Below are positions 55,071-64,000 of a stretch of 64,000 bases of DNA, one piece after another (the stretch's first letter is position 1; every line of letters begins with the position of its first letter). The notes beneath the pieces are model-generated. The model made no database searches. It saw only the letters and a list, made by a program, of their open reading frames with translations, and was not told where the DNA came from. Source of the DNA: Sciurus carolinensis (Eukaryota; Chordata; Mammalia; Rodentia; Sciuridae); NCBI RefSeq assembly GCF_902686445.1, contig NC_062223.1:61005498-61069497 (forward strand), given 5' to 3'. The position numbers and the translations under genes are program-made.

Positions 55071-57854
55071 CTTTTGAGTTTATATCATCAGTAGGTGTTG
55101 AAGTTCAAATGTGAACACTATTAACTTCAAATCCTACAGATCAAGTATTTCTCACTGACCATTCTTAATTCATTTGGGAGGAAGAAGTCTTGAGATTAGA
55201 AATGATAAAACATTGTTTTGCTTTCAAAGACATGGAACAAAGATGAGTGATTAGGTAAGGAGAGAAAAAAATTCAAATTTGACCTAAAACTTATGTTGAA
55301 TATAACTGAGTCCCTGAAGGTAAGTTGCAGAGTTGTTTCTCCAGAACCAAGAAATCCTGGGAGTCAATGACTCAGTAGATAAAAGTAGCTTCCTGGGCTT
55401 GATTTTAGGGAACTGGAAAAGTTCATTATATTCAGGGATATTGTGTTCATGAGCCTTCCTTCAAACATTCTCCCTCCCGAATAATGGCCCTATTCTAAAC
55501 ATACATTTTGTGATTCTGTAGGTTTTGTTTAGTATGGATAGTAGATATCAATCCTTCCTTATTAGGTTAGTCATGCTTAGAAGAATAAATTAAGAACAGT
55601 ACTATCAGATCCCTGTGATGGTATCTTTGGATCCCTCTTATGATTAAAATATTCAACTTAATTCATGAGGTTCCACAGGGACTCTGTGTCTTTTTCTGAG
55701 GATTAGATTTTCTTTTGAGTCAAAAGAATATGAACTGCAATAAAGACTGGAAAATGGATTGTGACAAATTCAGTTTGTCTTCAAAATTGGCCACCTTGGA
55801 ATTATTATCTGTTTCCTTAAATGTAAAGACCCATAAATTAGATTTATGAATTTGTTCTTTGTAATCCATAATACAGTTTTAGATAGTTTTTTAGTGTTGC
55901 TGTCATAAAAGCTCAAAAATTATTAAGCTTACTTCTCTCTCTTAAAAAGAAACATGGACATTCTTTATAAGGGCATATGACCCACATTTGGGTTCACTGG
56001 GAAGCAGGCTATGAGATAGACATTAATGGCAGGCTTGTTTGGGAGTGCTTTTGGGGTTTCCACCTGTGGAAGTGGGAGGGCAAAAGCAGGACTAGGCAGA
56101 GGGAGAGTTTGTGCTGTGGTGCAGTCTCAGTTAAGACCTCAGGCAACCCCACTGGCCATTCAGAATCATTGCATTGGGGTGAGAAGGTGAGCTTTTGTAC
56201 ACTTGTTTCAGCCAGTGCTTGGATGAGGGCTACCCTGAGAAGAGGACATGACCTTGGGTGAGACAACTCTCTTCAGCTGAGGCAATGCCAAAGAGGGCCG
56301 ACAGCTGAGGGCTAGCTACCAAAAGTGTTCCCAAGAGCAGAGGGAGTAAATCTTCTAGTCCTGAAGGGGGATCTGGGCAGTGCATCACAGTGTCCACTGT
56401 GTTGCACATTATACTTGGTAACATGAGATATGTATGAGACAGACTTTGTACCGTATCATCAGCGTGGGCTGACATTTACTACGCAGGCACAGGGAGACTG
56501 TGTCTTTATACCACATATAGGCTCATTTATGTGTCCACTTAATTACCCATGGTGCGTTTCACTTTATTGGGCAAATCCTTATTTTGGCACTTTAAAATAA
56601 AACATTGTTGACTTGATCGGCCAGAACGGCACCAACGGAGCTTTTCTGGTTGACTGTGTTATGAGGTATTTAGGGTCTGTTAAATATATAGATTGTGGGG
56701 ACAATAGACTGTAACAGCGCCTTAGGAGCTGTTATGCTCCATCATTTTAACATAACCTCTGTGCACGTCCTGCCAGCAGAAGACTGAGTTACTGCCCTGG
56801 GTTTTAGCTTTCCACACCAACACCACCAGCTTTCTCTATCCTTAAGTACCAGTGCAATTAGATCATATGATAGGCTAATTGCTTACCAAATTTTGTTGTT
56901 TTGACATCTTTCTATAGAGCATATTTTAGTCATGACAATACACAGCAGAATATTAGCTGCTTCTAAATGTCTTCAGAACTAAGCTAAGGGCATTTAGATA
57001 AAAGAGAGGTGAGACAGAGTGGGCCTTCTTAGTTAACTGATTTGTATTGAAGTGTATTCTATATCTTTTCTGACCTTGATGTTTGAATTCAGACTTTGTA
57101 ATTGGTCAGAGTAACTTTCTTGCATAGGTATTATGTGCCAGTAGATTACCTGCCAGTTGCAGTTGCTCATAAATAGGCAAATGACCCATCAATGTGTCTT
57201 GAACTGCTATTCCTCTCATCTTCTGAGAATGGCTTGAGAAAATGCTTGATCTCATTAGATGTCAAAACAAGCTATCATGGACACAACTATCATACCATAC
57301 CTGCCTCCCAAGTATATCAGTGGGATTAAACTAGAGTGGAAGATTAGAGAGAACATCATATTTGCAGTTGCTTCCACTTACATAAGGGAAAACAGAGACC
57401 TAGTGAAAGAAAATGACTTACTCACAGTCATAGTGGATTCATGACATAGGAGGAATTAAATCTTAGCATTCTTAATTGTTAAGTAATGGTATTTCCATTT
57501 ATAGAACAGTATTAAATTCCATGATATCTTTAAACCTATTACATATAAATGTAGTTTTTACATGGGTGATCTTTAACCTTTGATGGAATGAAGCAAGGAA
57601 TAAACACAGGCTGTGAAGCAGGAAAGTGCTAAGCATCCTCCTCTATAGCCTTGTCACTTCTATACATTTATCACTTTCAGTCTGGATAGGCATCTTCCCT
57701 GCCATGATGCACCCTGGTTCTGGCTCCGTAAAAATTATAGTCAGGAAACAGAAGATGAATGATGCCGGGATGGACAAAGAAACAAAGGAAGAGGCTAGGT
57801 CAGGAGCAGCAGGAGAATGAGAGGTCATATAGTAGATTAAAGAGAACATGGATT

Positions 57855-58045
57855 TTGAAGTTGATTAATTTGGGTCTCAGTTCTCCCTGTACTGTTTTCT
57901 CACTGTTACCTAAGTAAGTTACCCGACCTGTCTGAGTTCAATGACCATATCTATAAAATGGAGGTAATTACCCTTTCCTCGAAGGGTTGTTTGAAGGAAA
58001 AGCTATGTACAGTGCACATGTCTTACACAAGAGATGTTCAACTAA
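57855..58045 (+). mobile_element. MIR SINE
   Basis: 'gttacctaagtaagttaccc' 'gacctgtctgagttc', 'accatatctataaaatggag' and 'aagagatgttcaactaacaa' follow MIR sense order along most of its length. Confidence 0.75.
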
Positions 58046-59869
58046 CAAATTTGTTTCTCACTTTATCATCCATTCAGGGACAAATGAGTCGACCTGTTGT
58101 TCTTAGGAGCCACAATGTTGTGAGACAGAGCTAAGGCTAGTAAAATGCTGACAGGCAATTTCTTATTAAGTCAACATATGTGTTTTTCTTTTCTATTCTT
58201 AGAGTATCTTGTATATATTAGCTACCTGCTGGGATATGGCATGTGGTAACAATGTTCAAATATGATTTGTTAAAATGCTAGAGATTTTTTTGTCCCTACT
58301 AATTTGATGTGTTGTTTAATATATTTCCATAAAGGCAGAATCTGGTCTATGATTTTTGAAAATACTTAACCTGATGCTTCTTAATAACTGCATGCATTTA
58401 CCATGCCAAAATGCTATTTTTTAAATCAAGTAAATAAGAAAATAGTAATCTAATCATTGAGGCACATTGTAAACTTGTTCCTATTTACTCAAAAAACTGT
58501 TGTTGTTCAGTTTTTACAACTGTAGATTCTTGCTCCTCACCCATACTTTACAAAATATCAGAATAGTGCATCAGTATTATATTGATGTAATACTGCCCCC
58601 TCTTATTAGAAAAGAAAAACATACTGGATATCTTTGGCTTCTCACGGTCAATTGCCAAAACTCCTTGTTATTTATACAATTGATTCAGATATTCATTGTT
58701 GCATGACAGGAGAAGTTTAGACAGAAGATCAATATAGCTGTTCAACAATAAGTGAAAGGGGCTTGTGAGCAAATTATTTAGCAACTTGTGTTTGGAATGA
58801 ATGAGCTCTTCATATAGTGTGCAGACTAGTGAGCTTTTGTTGTTTTCAAAGGTATACATACACTAATTAATCAAGGTTATCATTTTTATGAGCAGTTGAT
58901 AAACATGTTAAGTTGCTTTGCTTGTCTATTTCAGCCTCTTTGCAGATTATGATAATGGGTGTTATGAGGAATGTGGAGCACATTAGAGGTTGTACAGCAA
59001 GGGGACAAATTCTAATTGTAATCATCCTCATTTGCAAATCAGAGCAGTAGTACCTGACAAGGTATATTTTTGTAGTGCTTCTATGCTTCAAAAATACTCT
59101 CAAAGTTTTCCAAATTCAGGGCTGTAGGTAGAATTGTTATTCCTGTTTCACAGATGAGGAAACTACTTCGTGCACAACCGTAGAAATGAAAAGATGTACC
59201 CCATTTATGTACAATGAATCAAAATACAGTCTGTAAAATTTTTTTTTTAATTTTAAATTTTAAAAAGACCAGCTCTTGATCACTTTACTCCAGCTTTCCC
59301 TCTCTCCATCATCTCATTTGTCCCCTACAACTCTGTGAGATTGATAGGGCAATTTTACTTAAAATCTAAGCCAAGAAACACATCTGAGTTCCAAACATCA
59401 ATTTTAATGAAGTGAATGCTAAAATCATGAACTAAAGAAGTCTACCTAGACATATGTGCTTCCTGCATATTTCTTTGAAATGAATAGCTATACTTATACT
59501 TGTGATAGTGTTTTTCTAAAAGAACATACACAGATCAAAAATGCTATATAGTTAGAAAAAAAGCAATGTAAGTTTTATTAATATTGGATTTTGCATTTGA
59601 ACCAATAACATTGGGCAGTTATGCTGTACTGTCTGTGGGCTCCTGGCTGAATGTAATCATTAAGTTCTTTTTATTTCTGTTGTCAGGGCTACTTGATTGG
59701 TTGCCTAGTTACTAGTTTAAGGTCTAATTCATAAAAAACAACAAACTTGTTTGGCTCTTTTCTTTGCACTTTAAATGGAAAGAATGGTAAGAATTCATAC
59801 AGGTTAACAAGGTTCAAGATACTTTTTAAGGATAGAGGTGGAGGTGGGAACAAACATGAAACTTTAAGG

Positions 59870-60021
59870 TTTTTTTTGTTTTGTTTGTTGTTGTTGTTAT
59901 TTTCATTTTGTGCTTGAGGCAGGGTCTCTCTGTGTTGCCTAGGCTGGCCTCCAACTTGTGATTTTCCTGCTTCAGCCTCTGGAGTAGCTGGGATTACAGG
60001 CATGTACCACCATATCCAGTC
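59870..60021 (-). mobile_element. B1/Alu-like (7SL-derived) SINE, antisense
   Basis: T/G-rich reversed tail, then 'gaggcagggtctctctgtgt', 'ggctggcctccaacttgtga', 'ctggagtagctgggattaca' 'ggcatgtaccaccat'. The minus-strand frame covering it is the usual spurious SINE translation (...PVIPATPEAEAG). Confidence 0.88.
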
Positions 60022-60500
60022 TAAAATTTTAGTTTTGTTTTCAAGTGTTTTAAGTCGAAATGCCACATCCAGTTAATATGTCTCCCAGAGAAAGGGTTAA
60101 AATTCAATAATTCTACATATATTTCTGATAGAGTTGTTAGTTTTGGTACATATAGAACATATTTACTAAGTACAAGCATTTTATGGACCTAACTTCCCAC
60201 TATGGCAGGTACTTTCTAATTTTTCCTCCTTCTGGATCTAATTTCTTCATCTTTCTGGACAGTTGTTCTCAACATTTTTGGTCTTAAAAATTATTAAAAT
60301 CCCCAGTTTTGATTTATGTGATATACATATATATCTAACAATATTTATCATTGTATATATATATATTAGATATTAAAACTGAAAATAAGAGGATTTATTT
60401 TAAATAACAATAATAGATCCATTAGATATTGATATAGATAACATCTTTGATTATTCACTATATATTTCAAAATAATAAAGCAGAATGACAGCTTTATTTT

Positions 60501-60722
60501 ACTTTTTTAAATTTTCTAATGTTTTGGTACCAGGGTTTGAGCTCAGGGGTCCTTAACCACTGAGCTACAACCCCATCTCTTTTTTATTTTTTATTTTGAG
60601 ACAGTCTCTCTCTAAGTTCCTTAGTGCCTCACTAAATTGCTGAGGCTGGCCTCACACTTGTGATTCTTCAGCTTCAGCCTCCTGAGTTGCTGGGATTAGA
60701 GGCATGTGCCACCATGCCCAGC
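60501..60722 (-). mobile_element. B1-dID dimeric SINE
   Basis: ID half in reverse, 'ggtaccagggtttgagctca' to 'gagctacaaccccatct', then the B1 half 'ttgagacagtctctctctaa' to 'catgtgccaccatgcccagc'. Same layout as the 49.4 kb copy. Confidence 0.92.
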
Positions 60723-61632
60723 ATTTTGTTTTGCATTTTAAAAAAATCTCTTAATGTTTAGCTTATTAGAAAACAGCTAGATTCTTGTATCTGCTTTGGC
60801 ATTCTAAATTCATCATTGCCATTTGGTTTCGTAAGCACCATTTTACACTCAAGAGAGAAAAGGATGAAAAGGGCAAATAATGTCTTGGTACTATTGTGAA
60901 AATAGTTTTGGTTTAGTAGACCTTTCAAAGCATCTTTGAGACTGCCGGGGGACCTTCTTTGAACATGTACTATTCTAGATCGTACCATACATATACCTGC
61001 ATTAATGCGTTAATTGCATTCTCCTTAATTTAAAAAAGACTTCACTGTTCAAACATTGTAATGTTTAGAAATAAACTTTTTAAACTTTTTATTCTATGTA
61101 AGGAGCAAAGCAATTAATTGCCTTGATGAAAAACAGATTTTGATGGTTTGAGGTGATACCTGTAGTATACAAAAAAGAAAAAAACATGAAAACAAAAGAG
61201 GAGATAGTGGGAAAGAAAAATTAATGGTAGAAAAATAAGGTAAATATTTTAAGGTGAGATAAGGTAAATGCACAAAAATTCTTATCTTTCATATTTGCTT
61301 AATTGCTAATGGTAGTTACAGACTTGATTGTGAGCTTCCTGGTAACCAAGTAAAATGGAACTATATTACAAGATTCCCAGTATTTCTACTACATATAAAA
61401 AATAGCTTCTCAAGAGAAATGTGGATTTTTCTCCTATGAATCCTTATAAAACTTGAGACATTCCTGAGAATGTTCCTCAGTATTTGGTTGGAGAACTATA
61501 ATAATTTTGCAGGACTGTTTCTTAACAAAGCTTTCATTTATCTTTTAGATCAGCTTTTACTTAGCTTTTTTGCCTTAGTTTAGGTAATGTGGCTGGTACT
61601 GCATTTTTCTATGCTTCATCCCATGGACATGC

Positions 61633-61655
61633 TTTTTTTTTTTTTTTTTTTTTTT
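61633..61655. repeat. Poly(T), 23 T
   Basis: Uninterrupted T-run. The sequence after it, 'caattccattcca', is not a SINE I recognise. It may be the reversed A-tail of a short retroposed fragment. Confidence 0.92.
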
Positions 61656-61724
61656 CAATTCCATTCCATTTTTTATTAAGTACTTACTACACATTGAATG
61701 TGTATAGTAGAAAGTCTATCAGTG

Positions 61725-61880
61725 TTCTAACCTGGCTTTATCACATAAGTTAATATCTTAGGCTCATTTTCCTCATCTGTAAGAATTTCAGGATTTGAGA
61801 ACTAAATGATACTATATCCAACCTCCTAATAAAATATATCATATACATATTAGGCATTTAATAAATATTTCTTCCCTTCC
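61725..61880 (+). mobile_element. MIR SINE
   Basis: 'aacctggctttatcacataa', 'ggctcattttcctcatctgt' 'aagaatttcagg' and 'tattaggcatttaataaata' follow MIR sense order. Confidence 0.7.
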
Positions 61881-61947
61881 TTCCTCCTTCCCTTCTTTTT
61901 CTCTCTGTCTCCTTCCCTCCCTCTCATGCTTCTTCCTTTCCTTCCTA
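61868..61947. repeat. (TTCC)n-rich pyrimidine tract
   Basis: About 80 bases of C/T with CTTCC, TCTC and CCTTCC units and only a few purines. It follows the MIR tail directly. Confidence 0.9.
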
Positions 61948-62468
61948 GTTTTCCCCATCCACTTGATTAAGATAGTTTCTTCATCTGAGAAATGGTAATA
62001 GTCATAGTTTCTAATCACAAGGTTTGTTGTGATTTTTGATAAAGTAAACCATATGAGGGACCTGACACATAAATGGTTGGAAGGCAGGTTAAAACAGATC
62101 TTGCCATAGATAGTGTATATTTTATCTTTTAGTTAATTGTGAGCCATTGGAGGTTTGTGGATCAGGCACTTTAAAATGAACTATATTCTAAGAAGAATCC
62201 AAGTACTGGATTGGAGAGATCTTTAGAGAGGGGTGAAAGAGTAAAAAGAGCATGTGTTTTAGACTCAGAGTAACTTGGACTTCAGATTTTTCCTCTATGT
62301 CTTGGTAACTCTGTGACCTCTTCAAACCTGGGAGCAATTGTCTGTGATTAATAATACTTAGTTTCCCTAGCTGTTGGAGGATTAATCAACAAACTCTAGC
62401 CTGTTCCCATCTCATTTGTAGGATTTCCAAGGCCTTTTCTGTAGGTAGAACTCCATTTGAAATATATT

Positions 62469-62705
62469 GGGGTTTTTTTGTTTTGTTTTTTATTTTTTGT
62501 TTGTTTGATACTGGGGATTGAACCCAGATGTACTTAGCCATTGAACCACATCCCTAGCCTATTTTTTATCTTTACTTTGAGACAGAATCTGGATAATTTG
62601 CTTAGGGCCTCATTAAGTTGCTGAGGCTTGCCTTGAACTCTCGATCCTCCTGTCTCAGCCTCCCAAGCTGTTTGAGGTTACAGGTGTGTACCATCATGCC
62701 TGGCT
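62469..62705 (-). mobile_element. B1-dID dimeric SINE with target duplication
   Basis: T-rich reversed tail, the ID half 'gatactggggattgaaccca' to 'accacatccctagcct', then the B1 half 'tgagacagaatctggataat' to 'gtaccatcatgcctggct'. Flanks tccatttgaaatatatt (62452-62468) and tccatttgaaatttatt (62706-62722) differ at about one position, giving firm edges. Confidence 0.94.
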
Positions 62706-62742
62706 TCCATTTGAAATTTATTTAAATCCACATTTTTGCATT

Positions 62743-62965
62743 CTTTTTTTTTTTTTTTTATTGTACACAAATGGGATACATGTTGTTTCTCTGTTTGTAC
62801 ATGGCATAAAGGCATACCATTTGTGTAATCATAAATTTACATAGGGTAATGTTTGATTCATTCTGTTATTTTTTTCCCTTCCCCCCAACCCTCCCACCCC
62901 TCTTTTCCCTCTATACAGTCCTTCCTTCCTCCATTCTTGCCCCCCTCCCTAAACCTAACTCTAAC
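62743..62965 (-). mobile_element. Sciurid-type L1 3' end, antisense, 5'-truncated
   Basis: Reversed poly-A tail, then 'attgtacacaaatgggatac' 'atgttgtttctctg', 'ggcataaaggcataccattt' and a C-rich stretch 'cccttccccccaaccctccc'. This matches the 3' UTR of young squirrel L1 copies as I recall them. It is short, with no ORF2 present. The right edge is uncertain. Confidence 0.7.
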
Positions 62966-63522
62966 CCATGAGCACAGAGCCTGTTCTTTTGTCCTGGAAG
63001 CAAAACTTTTCCAGTAGATACACAAAGTGCAGAGGAACGATATATCAACAAATTTAGTGGCAAATAACTTAACACTGTATTATCCCACATAAAGAAATTG
63101 ATAAAGTATTCATGAAGAATAGTCAACATCCAAATTAGGTCTGTTCCTATTAGGTGGTCTTTAGCATCTTTTTTTCAAACAATTTTTAAATATCTAAGTG
63201 GCAAGAAAAAAAATCAAATCACTTGTTGTCAGGAATTTTTCAGTTTTTTTAAAAAAAATCAAAGAAAAAATATGTAGTTATGATTATCATCAAAACAAAA
63301 TATTAGACCTGAAGTGATTTGAGTATAAGTTCTTGAAGATAAGACTAAGATTGTTTAAATGAGAAATCATATTTTTTAAAGCCCAACTTTTAAAGTTGGA
63401 TTCAGTGTTAAATACAACCTTATCAAAGCTGAGTCGATTCTAAACTATTTTCCTGTTTTCACTAAGCTCCTTGAGATAATACAAATGGCCTCCTAAGTCT
63501 AACAAAGAAGCTGAATTTTGAG

Positions 63523-63608
63523 GGCTGGGGATATACCTCAAGTGGTAGAGTGCTTACCTCACAAGCATAAGGCCCTGGGTTCAATCTCCAGCACCGCCAA
63601 AAAAAAAA
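63523..63608 (+). mobile_element. ID SINE, sense, with target duplication
   Basis: 'ggctggggatatacctcaag' 'tggtagagtgctt' ... 'ggccctgggttcaatctcca' 'gcaccgcc' then 12 A. Its B-box-like ggttcaatc (RNA polymerase III internal promoter) is preserved. Flanks aagaagctgaattttgag (63505-63522) and aagaatctgaattttgag (63609-63626) match at 17 of 18 positions. It is the only sense-oriented SINE of the squirrel ID/B1 type in the window. Confidence 0.95.
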
Positions 63609-64000
63609 AAGAATCTGAATTTTGAGGTTTAGACCTCTCAGAGAAACGTAAGCTGCCACTTGAAAATCTGCTGTTTTACTGCCTGTACGCCTTTGAGCAA
63701 TAGAGTCACCTGGATTCCCTGTACTAGGAGGAAGTTCCTCTCTTCAAAGCTGGGCGAACTTCACATTTCAGTGTCTCATTTCATGGGTGTTGGCTTTCAT
63801 ATATTCTGAAGATTTTCTTCTGGGATCTTCGCCCTGAGAACTAGAGACCTAATGTTTGCTCTGTCCATAGATTTCTGGGGGACTCTGCAAAAAATGTCTT
63901 AGTCAGTTTCTCTCCTTACAGAATCGTAAGTTGACTGGATTTTATCTAGCCCAGTGATGATAGATCTTTTCCTCTCAGAGGTGTAAGTTAGGAATCTTTT

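Noticed and set aside
57140..57440. Possible short gene at 57.26-57.44 kb
   Set aside because: The 61-codon frame ends in a reversed MIR-like stretch ('gggaaaacagagacctagtg'). No homology and no gene structure.
59689..60066. Minus-strand 125-codon open frame
   Set aside because: Its centre is the standard translation of a 7SL-derived SINE (…PVIPATPEAEAG…). Not a gene.

Overview
The window is mammalian nuclear DNA: AT-rich, intron-dominated, and carrying part of one protein gene. Six short exons on the + strand, each with consensus splice sites and compatible phases, join into an unbroken 282-codon stretch (846 nt). I recognise it as the central part of SOX6, a SoxD transcription factor. It is SOX6 rather than its paralogue SOX5 because of segments such as [27 protein letters not shown], the 41-residue [11 protein letters not shown]... 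segment and [20 protein letters not shown]. The N-terminal exons, including the first coiled coil, lie upstream of base 1. The exons for the HMG box and C-terminus lie beyond base 64000.

The host looks like a squirrel-family rodent (marmot, ground squirrel or tree squirrel). Several SINEs are ID-type (tRNA-Ala-derived) or ID+B1 dimers (B1-dID), with the wording 'ctggggattgaaccc...ccccagcc' typical of sciurids. A sciurid-like L1 3' end lies at 62.74 kb. The call is by recall of repeat families, not by a search.

Layout: intron tail with a TA/CA microsatellite (1-2190); exon a (2191-2311); 11.9 kb intron with a Tigger/MER2-like transposon carrying a nested SINE and an antisense L1 carrying a nested L1 (2312-14224); exon b (14225-14304); 1.45 kb intron; exon c (15755-15877), a 123-nt in-frame cassette-type exon; 28 kb intron with many old MIR, L2, L1M, MaLR and DNA-transposon remnants and several repeat-free blocks that look like conserved non-coding DNA; exon d (43897-44046); 4.8 kb intron; exon e (48843-49026); 3.1 kb intron; exon f (52170-52357); and 11.6 kb of the next intron, rich in SINEs.

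Functionally the exons encode the linker between the two SoxD coiled coils, the CtBP-binding PLNLS motif, two SUMO-acceptor motifs (one built across an exon junction), and the second coiled coil with its short glutamine run. All other open reading frames are short and lack gene-like support. Several are translations of SINEs, L1 or microsatellites. I found no tRNA, rRNA, CRISPR array or second gene, and no evidence for a previously undescribed system. The items most worth checking are the tandem (NAGNAG) splice acceptors, the exon-junction SUMO site, the repeat-free intronic blocks, the nested insertions and an AT-rich inverted repeat at 20.6 kb.
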